64,000 nucleotides of DNA from Megalopta genalis (taxonomy: Eukaryota; Arthropoda; Insecta; Hymenoptera; Halictidae): the NCBI RefSeq assembly GCF_051020955.1, contig NW_027477521.1:1-64000 (forward strand), written 5' to 3'. The notes under the pieces were generated by a model. It was not told the origin of the DNA. It made no database searches and saw only the letters and a program-made list of their open reading frames with translations. Shown here piece after piece: positions 1-13,710 of this stretch. Position 1 is the first letter of the stretch. Every line of letters begins with the position of its first letter. A program made the position numbers and the translations under genes.

Positions 1-2492
1 TACATCACGTATATCGCTAGTATTTGACGCTAAATCATGTGTATCGCGTGGATTTTGAAGCTAACTCGTTTGATTAGTCTTCATTAGAAGCTATATCACT
101 TACACCACAAGTGTTTGAAGCTAAGCATTGTACTTCGAATTGATTTGAAGCTAAATCATGTGTTTCGTATGGATTTGAAGCTGAACCTTCTACATCGCAA
201 TGATTTGAAACTAAATCATGTGTCTCGCATGGAATTGAAGCTACCTCGTTTGTTCCTACAGCTTTTGAAGCTATATCACTTATATCGCAAGTATTTGAAG
301 CTAAATCGTATGTGTCGCATGGATTTGAAGCTGAACCTACTACATCGGATTGATTTGAAGCTAAATCTTGTGTATGGCATGGATTTGAAGCGAAACCTTC
401 TACATCGCATTGATTTGAAGCTAAATCATGTGTCTCGCATGGATTTGAAGCTAACTCGTCCGTTTTGCCTCCATTTGAAACTATGTCACTTATATCGCAA
501 GTATTTAAAGCTAAATCATATGTGCCGCATGGATTTGAAGCTGAACCTACTACATCGCATTGATTTGAAGCTAAATCATGTGTATCGCATGGATTTGAAG
601 CTAAACCTTCTACATCGTATTGATTTGAAGCTAAATCATTTGTTTCGCATGGATTTGAATCTAAGCCTTGTCCTTCGAATTGATTTGAAGGTAAATCATG
701 TGTTTCGTATGGATTTGAAGCTAAACCTTCTACATCGCATTGATTGGACGCTAAACCTTCTACATTCTATTGATTTGAAGCTAAACCTTCTACCTCTTAT
801 TGTTTTGAAGCTAAACCTTCTACATCGCATTGATTTGCAGCTAAATCATGTGTTTTGCATGGGTTTGATGCTAACTCGTTTGTTTCCCCTGCATTTGAAG
901 CTATATCAGTTATATCAGAAGTACCTGATGCTAAATCATTTGTTTCGTATGGATTTGAAGCTAAACCTTCTACATCGCATTGATTTGAATCTAAATCATG
1001 TGTATCGCATGGATTTTGAAGCTAACTTGTTTGATTAGTCTGCATTTGAAGCTATATCACTTATATCCCAAGTGTTTGAAGCTAAATCATTTGTTTTGCA
1101 TGGATTTGAAGCTAAGCCTACTACTTCGCATTCATTTGAAGCTAAATCATTTGTTTCGCATGGATTTGAATCTAAGCCTTGTCCTTCGAATTGATTTGAA
1201 GCAAAATCATGTGTTTCGTTTGGATTTGAAGCTAAACCTTCTACATCGCATTGATTTGAAGCTAAATCATGTGGATCGCGTGGAATTGAAGCTACCTCGT
1301 TTGTTCCTACAGCTTTTGAAGCTATATCACTTATATCGCAAGTATTTGAAGCTAAATCATATGTGTCGCATGTATTTGAAGCTGAACCTAGTACATCGCA
1401 TTGATTTGAAGCTAAATCTTGTGTATCGCATGGATATGAAGCTAAACCTTCTACATCGCATTGATTTGAAGCTACATCATGTGAATCGCATGGATTTGAA
1501 GCTAACTCGTTCGTTTCGCATGCAATTGTAGCTAAATGGTGTATATCACAAGTATTTGTAGCTAAACCATTTGTTTTGCATGGATTTGAAGCTAAGCCTT
1601 CTACTTCGCATTCATTTGTAGCTAAATCATGTGTTTCGTATGGATTTGAAGCTAAACCTTCTACATCGCATTGATTGGACGCTAAACCTTCTACATTCTA
1701 TTGATTTGAAGCTAAACCTTCTACCTCTTATTGTTTTGAAGCTAAACCTTCTACATCGCATTGATTTGCAGCTAAATCATGTGTTTTGCATGGGTTTGAA
1801 GCTAAACCTTCTACATCACATTGATTTGCAGCTAAATCATGTGTTTCGCAAGGATTTCAAGCTAACTCGTTCGTTTTGCCTGCATTTGAATCTACATGAC
1901 TTATATCGCTAGGATTTGAAGCCAAATCATGTGCATCGCGTGGATTTTGAAGCTAACTCGTTTGATTAGTCTTCATTTGAAGCTATATCACTTATACCCC
2001 AAGCGTTTGAAGCTAAATCATTTGTTTCGCGTGGATTTGAAGCTAAACCTTCTACATCGCATTGATTTGAAGCTACATCATGTGAATCGCATGGTTTTGA
2101 AGCTAACTCGTTCGTTTCGCATGCAATTATAGCTAAATGGTATATATCACAAGTATTTGTAGCTAAACCATTTGTTTTGCATGGATTTGAAGCTAAGCCT
2201 TCTACTTCGCATTCATTTGAAGCTAAATCATTTGTATCGCATGGATTTGAATCTAAGCCTTGTCCTTCGAATTGATTTGAAGCTGAATCTTGTGTATGTC
2301 ATGGATTTGAAGCTAAACCTTCTACATCGCATTGATTTGAAGCTAAATCTTGTGTATCGCATGGATTTGAAGCTAACTCGTTCGTTTCGCCTGTATTTGA
2401 AGCTATATCACTTATATCGCAAGTATTTGAAGCTAAATCATGTGTATCGCATGGATTTGAAGCTAAACCTTCTACATCGCATTGATTTGAAG

Positions 2493-5370
2493 CTAAATCA
2501 TGTGTTAGGGTTGGATTTGAAGGTCACTCGTTTGTTTCGCCTGCATTTGAAGCTATATCACTTATATCGCAAGTATAAGAAGCTAAATGATTTGTGTTGC
2601 ATGAATTTGATGCTAAGCCTTCTACTTCCCATTGATTTGAAGTTAAATCATGTGTTACGCTTGGATTTAAAGCTCACTCGTGTGTTTCGCCTGCATTTGA
2701 AGCTATATCACTTGTATCACATGTATATGAAGCTAAATAATTTGTGTCGCATGGATTTGATGCTAAGGCTTCTATTTCGCATTGATTTGAAGCTAAATCA
2801 TGTGTTTTGCTTGGATTTGAAGCTAACTCGTTTGTTTCGCATGCAGTTGAAGGTAAATCATGTATATCACAAGTATTTGAAGCTGAACCATTCGTTTCGC
2901 ATGTATTTGAACCTAAATCTTCTACTTCGCATTGATTTGAAGTTAAATCATGTGTTGCGCTTGGATTTGAAGATCACTCGTTTGTTTCGCCTGCATTTGA
3001 AGCTATATCACTTATATCGCAAGTATAAGAAGCTAAATAATTTGTGTTGCATGGCTTTGATGCTAAGCCTTCTACTTCGCATTGATTTGAAGTTAAATCA
3101 TGTGTTTCCCTTGGGTGTGAAGATAAATCGTTTGTTTCGCATGCATCTGAAGCAAAATTATGTATATTACAAGTATTTGAAGCCAAACCATTTGTTTCCC
3201 ATGGATTTGAAGATAAACCTCACACTTCGCATTGATTTGAAGCTAACTCGTTTCTTTCGCATGCAGTTGAAGCTAAATCAACTATATCACAAGTACTTGA
3301 AGCAGAATCATTTGATTCGCATGGATTTGAAGCTAAGCCTTCTACTTCGCATTGATTTGAAACTAAATCATGTGTTTCACTTGGATATGAAGCTAACTCG
3401 TTTGTTTCGCATGCAGTTGAATATAAATTATGTATATCACAAGTATTTGAAGCTAAACCATTAGTTTCCCATTGATTTGGAGCTAAGCCTTCTACTTCGC
3501 ATTGATTTGAAGTTAAATCATGTGTTTCCCTTGGGTGTGAAGCTAAGTCGTTTGTGTCGCATGCAGCTGAAGCAAAATCATGTATATCACAAGTATTTGA
3601 TGCTAAACCATTTGTTTCGCATGGATTCGGAGGTACATCTTCTACTTCCCATTGATTTGAAGTTAAATCATGTGTTACGCTTGGATTTGAGGATCACTCG
3701 TTTGTTTCGCCTGCATTTGAAGCTATATCACTTATGTCGCAAGTATAAGAAGCTAAATAATTTGTGTTGCATGGATTTGATGCTAAGCCTTCTACTTCGC
3801 ATTGATTGAAGTTAAATCATGTGTTTCCCTTGGGTGTGAAGCTAAATCGTTTGTTTCGCATGCAGTTGAAGGTAAATCATGTATATCACAAGTATTTGTA
3901 GCTGAACCATTTGTTTCGCATGTATTTGAACCTAAATCTTCTACTTCGTATTGATTTGAAGTTAAATCATGTGTTACGCTTGGATTTGAAGATCACTCGT
4001 TTGTTTCGCCTGCATTTGAAGCTATATCACTTTTATCGCAAGTATTTGAATCTGAATCATTTGTATCGCATGGTTTCGAAGATAAGGCTTCTACTTCGCA
4101 TTCATTTGAAGCTAAATCATGTATATCACCAGTATTTGAAGCTAAACCATTTGTTTCGCATTGATTTGGAGCAAAGCCTTCTACTTCGCATTGATTTGAA
4201 GCTATATCACTTATATCGCATGTATTTGAAACTAAGTCATGTGTTTCGCACGCATTTGAAGCTAACTCGTTTGTTTGGCATGCAGTTGAAGCTAAATCAT
4301 GTATATCACAAGTATTAGAAGCTAAACTATTTGTTTCGCATTTATTTTGAGCTAAGCCTTCTACTTCGCATAGATTTGTAATTAACTGATGTGTTTGATT
4401 TGGATTTGAAGCTAACTCCTTTGTTTCGCAAGCTGTTGAAGCTAAATTATGTATATCACAAGTATTTGAAGCATCACCATTTGTTTCGCATGAATATCAA
4501 GCTAAACCATGCGTTTCGCATGAATTTGAAGCTAAATCACGTGTTTCGCATTGATTTGAAGAGAAACAAGGTGTTTCGCATGGATTTGAAGCTAACTCGT
4601 TCGTTTCGCCTGCATTTGAAGCTATATCAATTAAATCGCAAGTATCTGAAGCTAAATCGTTTGTTCCGCGCGGATTTGAAGCTAAACATTCTACATCATA
4701 TTGATTTGAAGTTGAATCATGTGTTTCGCGTGGATTTGAAGCTAACTCATTTGTCTCTCCTGCATTTGAAGCTATATTACTTATATCGCAAGTATTTGAA
4801 TGTAAATCATTTGTTTCGCGCGGATATGAAGCTAAACCTTCTACATCGCATTGGTTTGAAGCTAAATCATGTGTTTAGCATGTATTTGAAGCTAACTCGT
4901 TTGTTTCGCATGCAGTTGAATCTAAATCATGTATATCACAAGTAGTTGAAGCTAAGCCACTTGTTTCGCCTGCATTTGAAGCTAAATCATGTGTTTTGCT
5001 TCGATTTGAAGCTAACTGGTTGGTTTCGTCTGCGTTTGAAGCTATATCACTTATATCGCAAGTATCTGAAGCTAAATTATATGTTTCAGATGGATTTGAA
5101 GCTAAACCGTCTACATTGCATTGATTTGCATCTAAACCATGTGTTTCGAATGGATTTGAAGCTAAGCCTTCTACTTCGCATTGATTTGAAGCTAAATCAT
5201 GTGTGTCGCATTGATTTGAAGCTAAATCATGTGTTTCGCGTGGACTTGAAGCTAACTGGTTGGTTTCGCAGGCATTTGAAGCTGTATCCCTCATATTCGC
5301 AAGTATTTGAACCTAAATCATTCGATTCGCATGGCGTTAAAGCTAAGCCTTCTATTTCGCATTGATTTGA
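2493..5370. repeat. Segmental duplication, left copy
   Basis: This satellite segment is repeated at 9191-12370. The spacing is 6,698 bp over the left part and 6,997 bp over the right part. The difference comes from an extra 299-bp tandem copy inside the right partner. Rare markers are shared, such as the TTAGGG-containing unit at about 2505 (also about 9203) and the TGTATCCCTCATATTCGC unit at about 5283. The boundaries are where the match to the partner visibly stops and are approximate to about 10-20 bp. Confidence 0.8.
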
Positions 5371-8300
5371 AGTTAAATCATGTGTTTCGCTTGGATTTAA
5401 AGCTCACTCGTTTGTTTCGCCTGCATTTTTTTTTTGAAGCTTATATCACTTATATCGCAAATATAAGAAGCTAAATAATTTGTGTTGCATGAATTTGATG
5501 CTAAGCCTTCTACTTCCGATTGATTGAAGTTAAATCATGTGTTACGCTTGGATTTAAATCTCACTCGTGTGTTTCGCCTGCACTTGAAGCTATATCACAT
5601 GTATCACATGTATATGAAGCTAAATAGTTTGTGTCGCATGGATTTGATGCTAAGCTTTCTATTTCGCATTGATTTGAAGCTAAATCATGTGTTTCGCTTG
5701 GATTTGAAGCTAACTCGTTTGTTTCGCATGCAGTTGAAGGTAAATCATGTATATCGCAAGTATTTGAAGCTGAACCATTTGTTTCGCATGGATTTGGAGG
5801 TACATCTTCTACTTCCCATTGATTTGAAGTTAAATCATGTGTTACGCTTGGATTTGAGGATCACTCGTTTGTTTCGCCTGCATTTGAAGCTATATCACTT
5901 ATATCGCAAGTATAAGAAGCTAAATAATTTGTGTTGCATGGATTGATGCTAAGCCTTCTACTTCGCATTGATTTGAAGTTAAATCATGTGTTTCCCTTGG
6001 GTGTGAAGCTAAATCGTTTGTTTCGCATGCATCTGAAGCAAAATTATGTATATTACAAGTATTTGAAGCTAAACCATTTGTTTCGCATGGATTTGAAGAT
6101 AAACCTCACACTTCGCATTCATTTGAAGCTAACTCATTTGTTTCGCATGCAGTTGAAGGTAAATCATGTATATCACAAGTATTTGAAGCTGAACCATTCG
6201 TTTCGCATGTATTTGAACCTAAATCTTCTACTTCGCATTGATTTGAATTTAAATCATGTGTTTCGCTTGGATTTGAAGCTAACTCGTTTGTTTCGCATGC
6301 AGTTGAAGCTACATCATGTATATCACAAGTATTTGAAGCTGAACCATTTGTATCGCATAGATTTGGAGGTACATCTTCTACTTCCCATTGATTTGAAGTT
6401 AAATCATGTCTTACGCTTGGATTTGAGGATCACTCGTTTGTTTAGCCTGCATTTGAAGCTAGATCACTTATATCGCAAGTATGAGCAGCTAATTAACTTG
6501 CGTTGCATGGATTTGATGCTAAGCCTTCTACTTCCCATTGATTTGAAGCTAAATCATGTGTTTCGCGTGGACTTGAAGCTAACTGGTTGGTTTCGCAGGC
6601 ATTTGAAGCTGTATCCCTCATATTCGCAAGTATTTGAACCTAAATCATTCGATTCGCATGGCGTTAAAGCTAAGCCTTCTATTTCGCATTGATTTGAAGT
6701 TAAATCATGTGTTTCGCTTGGATTTAAAGCTCACTCGTTTGTTTCGCCTGCATTTGAAGCTATATCACTTATATCGCAAATATAAGAAGCTAAATAATTT
6801 GTGTTGCATGAATTTGATGCTAAGCCTTCTACTTCCCATTGATTTGAAGTTAAATCATGTGTTACGCTTGGATTTAAATCTCACTCGTGTGTTTCGCCTG
6901 CACTTGAAGCTATATCACATGTATCACATGTATATGAAGCTAAATAGTTTGTGTCGCATGGATTTGATGCTAAGCTTTCTATTTCGCATTGATTTGAAGC
7001 TAAATCATGTGTTTCGCTTGGATTTGAAGCTAACTCGTTTGTTTCGCATGCAGTTGAAGGTAAATCATGTATATCGCAAGTATTTGAAGCTGAACCATTT
7101 GTTTCGCATGGATTTGGAGGTACATCTTCTACTTCCCATTGATTTGAAGTTAAATCATGTGTTACGCTTGGATTTGAGGATCACTCGTTTGTTTCGCCTG
7201 CATTTGAAGCTATATCACTTATATCGCAAGTATAAGAAGCTAAATAATTTGTGTTGCATGGATTTGATGCTAAGCCTTCTACTTCGCATTGATTTGAAGT
7301 TAAATCATGTGTTTCCCTTGGGTGTGAAGCTAAATCGTTTGTTTCGCATGCATCTGAAGCAAAATTATGTATATTACAAGTATTTGAAGCTAAACCATTT
7401 GTTTCGCATGGATTTGAAGATAAACCTCACACTTCGCATTCATTTGAAGCTAACTCATTTGTTTCGCATGCAGTTGAAGGTAAATCATGTATATCACAAG
7501 TATTTGAAGCTGAACCATTCGTTTCGCATGTATTTGAACCTAAATCTTCTACTTCGCATTGATTTGAATTTAAATCATGTGTTTCGCTTGGATTTGAAGC
7601 TAACTCGTTTGTTTCGCATGCAGTTGAAGCTACATCATGTATATCACAAGTATTTGAAGCTGAACCATTTGTATCGCATAGATTTGGAGGTACATCTTCT
7701 ACTTCCCATTGATTTGAAGTTAAATCATGTCTTACGCTTGGATTTGAGGATCACTCGTTTGTTTAGCCTGCATTTGAAGCTAGATCACTTATATCGCAAG
7801 TATGAGCAGCTAATTAACTTGCGTTGCATGGATTTGATGCTAAGCCTTCTACTTCCCATTGATTTGAAGCTAAATCATGTGTTTCGCGTGGACTTGAAGC
7901 TAACTGGTTGGTTTCGCAGGCATTTGAAGCTGTATCCCTCATATTCGCAAGTATTTGAACCTAAATCATTCGATTCGCATGGCGTTAAAGCTAAGCCTTC
8001 TATTTCGCATTGATTTGAAGTTAAATCATGTGTTTCGCTTGGATTTAAAGCTCACTCGTTTGTTTCGCCTGCATTTGAAGCTATATCACTTATATCGCAA
8101 ATATAAGAAGCTAAATAATTTGTGTTGCATGAATTTGATGCTAAGCCTTCTACTTCCCATTGATTTGAAGTTAAATCATGTGTTACGCTTGGATTTAAAT
8201 CTCACTCGTGTGTTTCGCCTGCACTTGAAGCTATATCACATGTATCACATGTATATGAAGCTAAATAGTTTGTGTCGCATGGATTTGATGCTAAGCTTTC

Positions 8301-9190
8301 TATTTCGCATTGATTTGAAGCTAAATCATGTGTTTCGCTTGGATTTGAAGCTAACTCGTTTGTTTCGCATGCAGTTGAAGGTAAATCATGTATATCGCAA
8401 GTATTTGAAGCTGAACCATTTGTTTCGCATGGATTTGGAGGTACATCTTCTACTTCCCATTGATTTGAAGTTAAATCATGTGTTACGCTTGGATTTGAGG
8501 ATCACTCGTTTGTTTCGCCTGCATTTGAAGCTATATCACTAATATCGCAAGTATAAGAAGCTAAATAATTTGTGTTGCATGGATTTGATGCTAAGCCTTC
8601 TACTTCGCATTGATTTGAAGTTAAATCATGTGTTTCCCTTGGGTGTGAAGCTAAATCGTTTGTTTCGCATGCATCTGAAGCAAAATTATGTATATTACAA
8701 GTATTTGAAGCTAAACCATTTGTTTCGCATGGATTTGAAGATAAACCTCACACTTCGCATTCATTTGAAGCTAACTCATTTGTTTCGCATGCAGTTGAAG
8801 GTAAATCATGTATATCACAAGTATTTGAAGCTGAACCATTCGTTTCGCATGTATTTGAACCTAAATCTTCCACTTCGCATTGATTTGAATTTAAATCATG
8901 TGTTTCGCTTGGATTTGAAGCTAACTCGTTTGTTTCGCATGCAGTTGAAGCTACATCATGTGTATCACAAGTATTTGAAGCTGAACCATTTGTATCGCAT
9001 AGATTTGGAGGTACATCTTCTACTTCCCATTGATTTGAAGTTAAATCATGTCTTACGCTTGGATTTGAGGATCACTCGTTTGTTTAGCCTGCATTTGAAG
9101 CTAGATCACTTATATCGCAAGTATGAGCAGCTAATTAACTTGCGTTGCATGGATTTGATGCTAAGCCTTCTACTTCCCATTGATTTGAAG
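5281..9190. repeat. 1.32-kb higher-order repeat, three tandem copies
   Basis: The copies start at the same marker (GCTGTATCCCTCATATTCGC) at 5281, 6608 and 7929, giving lengths of 1,327, 1,321 and a truncated 1,262 bp. Each holds about 44 monomers. Copy 1 differs by a T-run of ten instead of three at about 5426-5435 and by a few 1-bp indels, which explain its 6 extra bases. Copies 2 and 3 are nearly identical by eye. Copy 3 ends near 9190, where the sequence switches to the 2493-type segment. Confidence 0.85.
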
Positions 9191-12100
9191 TTAAATCATG
9201 TGTTAGGGTTGGATTTGAAGATCACTCGTTTGTTTCGCCTGCATTTGAAGCTATATCACTTATATCGCAAGTATAAGAAGCTAAATGATTTGTGTTGCAT
9301 GAATTTGATGCTAAGCCTTCTACTTCCCATTGATTTGAAGTTAAATCATGTGTTACGCTTGGATTTAAAGCTCACTCGTGTGTTTCGCCTGCATTTGAAG
9401 CTATATCACTTGTATCACATGTATATGAAGCTAAATAATTTGTGTCGCATGGATTTGATGCTAAGCCTTCTATTTCGCATTGATTTGAAGCTAAATCATG
9501 TGTTTCGCTTGGATTTGAAGCTAACTCGTTTGTTTCGCATGCAGTTGAAGGTAAATCATGTATATCACAAGTATTTGAAGCTGAACCATTTGTTTCGCAT
9601 GGATTTGGAGGTACATCTTCTACTTCCCATTGATTTGAATATAAATCATGTGTTACGCTTGGAATTGAGGATCACTCGTTTGTTTCGCCTGCATTTGAAG
9701 CTATATCACTTATATCGCAAGTATAAGAAGCTAGATAATTTGTGTTGCATGGATTTGATGCTAAGCCTTCTACTTCGCATTGATTTGAAGTTAAATCATG
9801 TGTTTCCCTTGGGTGTGAAGCTAAATCGTTTGTTTCGCATGCATCTGAAGCAAAATTATGTATATTACAAGTATTTGAAGCCAAACCATTTGTTTCCCAT
9901 GGATTTGAAGATAAACCTCACACTTCGCATTGATTTGAAGCTAACTCGTTTCTTTCGCATGCAGTTGAAGCTAAATCAACTATATCACAAGTACTTGAAG
10001 CAGAATCATTTGATTCGCATGGATTTGAAGCTAAGCCTTCTACTTCGCATTGATTTGAAACTAAATCATGTGTTTCACTTGGATATGAAGCTAACTCGTT
10101 TGTTTCGCATGCAGTTGAATATAAATTATGTATATCACAAGTATTTGAAGCTAAACCATTAGTTTCCCATTGATTTGGAGCTAAGCCTTCTACTTCGCAT
10201 TGATTTGAAGTTAAATCATGTGTTTCCCTTGGGTGTGAAGCTAAGTCGTTTGTGTCGCATGCAGCTGAAGCAAAATCATGTATATCACAAGTATTTGATG
10301 CTAAACCATTTGTTTCGCATGGATTTGGAGGTACATCTTCTACTTTCCATTGATTTGAAGTTAAATCATGTGTTACGCTTGGATTTGAAGATCTCTCGTT
10401 TGTTTCGCCTGCATTTGAAGCTATATCACTTATATCGCAAGTATAAGAAGCTAAATAATTTGTGTTGCATGGATTTGATGCTAAGCCTTCTACTTCGCAT
10501 TGATTGAAGTTAAATCATGTGTTTCCCTTGGGTGTGAAGCTAAGTCGTTTGTGTCGCATGCAGCTGAAGCAAAATCATGTATATCACAAGTATTTGATGC
10601 TAAACCATTTGTTTCGCATGGATTTGGAGGTACATCTTCTACTTTCCATTGACTTGAAGTTAAATCATGTGTTACGCTTGGATTTGAAGATCACTCGTTT
10701 GTTTCGCCTGCATTTGAAGCTATATCACTTATATCGCAAGTATAAGAAGCTAAATAATTTGTGTTGCATGGATTTGATGTTAAGCCTTCTACTTCGCATT
10801 GATTGAAGTTAAATCATGTGTTTCCCTTGGGTGTGAAGCTAAATCGTTTGTTTCGCATGCAGTTGAAGGTAAATCATGTATAGCACAAGTATTTGTAGCT
10901 GAACCATTTGTTTCGCATGTATTTGAACCTAAATCTTCTACTTCGTATTGATTTGAAGTTAAATCATGTGTTACGCTTGGATTTGAAGATCACTCGTTTG
11001 TTTCACCTGCATTTGAAGCTATATCACTTTTATCGCAAGTATTTGAATCTGAATCATTTGTATCGCATGGTTTCGAAGATAAGGCTTCTACTTCGCATTC
11101 ATTTGAAGCTAAATCATGTATATCACCAGTATTTGAAGCTAAACCATTTGTTTCGCATTGATTTGGAGCAAAGCCTTCTACTTCGCATTGATTTGAAGCT
11201 ATATCACTTATATCGCATGTATTTGAAACTAAGTCATGTGTTTCGCACGCATTTGAAGCTAACTCGTTTGTTTGGCATGCAGTTGAAGCTAAATCATGTA
11301 TATCACAAGTATTAGAAGCTAAACTATTTGTTTCGCATTTATTTTGAGCTAAGCCTTCTACTTCGCATAGATTTGTAATTAACTGATGTGTTTGATTTGG
11401 ATTTGAAGCTAACTCCTTTGTTTCGCAAGCTGTTGAAGCTAAATTATGTATATCACAAGTATTTGAAGCAGCACCATTTGTTTCGCATGAATATCAAGCT
11501 AAACCATGCGTTTCGCATGAATTTGAAGCTAAATCACGTGTTTCGCATTGATTTGAAGAGAAACAAGGTGTTTCGCATGGATTTGAAGCTAACTCGTTCG
11601 TTTCGCCTGCATTTGAAGCTATATCAATTAAATCGCAAGTATCTGAAGCTAAATCGTTTGTTTCGCGCGGATTTGAAGCTAAACATTCTACATCATATTG
11701 ATTTGAAGTTGAATCATGTGTTTCGCGTGGATTTGAAGCTAACTCATTTGTCTCTCCTGCATTTGAAGCTATATTACTTATATCGCAAGTATTTGAATGT
11801 AAATCATTTGTTTCGCGGGGATATGAAGCTAAACCTTCTACATCGCATTGGTTTGAAGCTAAATCATGTGTTTAGCATGTATTTGAAGCTAACTCGTTTG
11901 TTTCGCATGCAGTTGAATCTAAATCATGTATATCACAAGTAGTTGAAGCTAAGCCACTTGTTTCGCCTGCATTTGAAGCTAAATCATGCGTTTTGCTTCG
12001 ATTTGAAGCTAACTGGTTGGTTTCGTCTGCGTTTGACGCTATATCACTTATATCGCAAGTATCTGAAGCTAAATTATATGTTTCAGATGGATTTGAAGCT

Positions 12101-12370
12101 AAACCGTCTACATTGCATTGATTTGCATCTAAACCATGTGTTTCGCATGGATTTGAAGCTAAGCCTTCTACTTCGCATTGATTTGAAGCTAAATCATGTG
12201 TGTCGCATTGATTTGAAGCTAAATCATGTGTTTCGCGTGGACTTGAAGCTAACTGGTTGGTTTCGCATGCATTTGAAGCTGTATCCCTCATATTCGCAAG
12301 TATTTGAACCTAAATCATTCGATTCGCATGGCGTTAAAGCTAAGCCTTCTATTTCGCATTGATTTGAAGC
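9191..12370. repeat. Segmental duplication, right copy with internal 299-bp gain
   Basis: This is the partner of 2493-5370. It starts where the third 1.32-kb copy breaks off, so the junction near 9190 records an unequal exchange between two satellite subfamilies. It includes a private tandem gain at 10205-10802. Point differences from the left copy are few by eye, indicating recent duplication. Confidence 0.8.
10205..10802. repeat. 299-bp tandem duplication inside the right segmental copy
   Basis: Two adjacent copies, 10205-10503 and 10504-10802, are about ten monomers each. Both begin at the same unit (TTGAAGTTAAATCATGTGTT). The unit at each junction has lost one T (CATTGATTGAAG instead of CATTGATTTGAAG), so the period is 299 and not 300. 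The homologous left segment at about 3477-3809 has only one copy. Confidence 0.8.
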
Positions 12371-13710
12371 TAAATCGTTTGTTTCGCTTGCATTTGAAGC
12401 TCTTTCATTTATACTGCAAGTATTTAAAGCTAAATCATTCGTTTCGCATGGATTTGAAGCTAAGCCTTCTAATACGCATTGTTTTGAATCTAAATCATGT
12501 GTTTCGCATGTATTTGAAGCTAACTCGTTTGTATCGAGTGCAGTTGAAGCTAAATCATGTATATCCCAAGTATTTGAAGCTAAACAATTTCTATCGCATG
12601 GATTTGAAGATAAGCCTTCTATTTCGCATTGATTTGAAGCTAAATCATGTGTTTCGCATGTATTTGAAGCTAACTCGTTTGTTTCGAGTGCAGTTGAAGC
12701 TAAATCATGTATATCCCAAGTATTTGAAGCTAAACAATTTGTATCGCATGGATTTGCAGATAAGCCTTCTACTTCGCATTGATCTGAAGTTAAATCATGT
12801 GTTTCGCATGGATTTGAATCTAACTCGTTTGCTTCGCCTGCAGTTGAAGCTATATCATTTATATCGCAAGCTTTTGAAGGTAAATCATTTGTTTCGCATG
12901 GATATGAAGCTAACTTGTTTGTTTCGGATGCATTTGATGCTATATCACTTATATCGCAAGCATCTGAAGCTTAATCATTTGTTTCCCATGGATTTGAAGC
13001 TAAACCTTCTACATCGCATTGATTTGCAGCTAAATCATGTGTTTCGCATGGATTTGAAACTAACTCGTTCGTTGCGCATGCAGTTAAATCTAAATTACGT
13101 ATATCACAATTATTTGTAGCTAAACCATTTGTTTCGCATGGATTTGAATCTAAGCCTTGTACATCGAGTTGATTTGAAGCTAAATCATGTGTTTCGCATG
13201 GATTTGAAGCTAACTCGTTCGTTTAACATGCAGTTAAATCTAAATAACGTATATCACAAGGATTTGTGGCTAAACCATTTGATTCGCATGGATTTGAAGA
13301 TAAGCCTTTTACTTCGCATTAATTGCAAGATAAATCACGTGTTTTGCATGGATTTGAAGCTAAACCTTCTACATCGCATTGATTTGAAGCTAAATCATGT
13401 GTCTCGCATGGAATTGAAACTACCTCGTTTGTTCCTACAGCTTTTGAAGCTATATCACTTATATCGCAAGTATTTGAAGCCAAATCATATGTGTCGCATG
13501 GATTTGAAGCTGAACCTACTACATCGCATTGATTTGAAGCTAAATCTTGTGTATCGCATGGATTTGAAGCTTAACTTTCTACATCGCATTGATTTGAAGC
13601 TAAAGCATGTATATAGCATGGATTTGAAGCTAACTCGTTTTTTTCGCATGCAGTTGTAACTAAATAATGTATATCACAAGCATTTGTAGCTAAACCATTT
13701 GTTTTGCATG

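Noticed and set aside
2505..2515. TTAGGG in a satellite unit as telomeric repeat
   Set aside because: It is a single occurrence per block (also about 9203) within a normal 30-bp monomer, not a tandem TTAGGG or TTAGG tract.
8570..10162. Long ORF of 530 codons with a ten-residue repeat (DLKLNHVFRM type)
   Set aside because: It is the in-phase translation of a 30-bp satellite without stops in that frame. Comparable ORFs exist in two other frames, phase is lost at many indels, and no start, intron or non-repeat sequence supports a gene.
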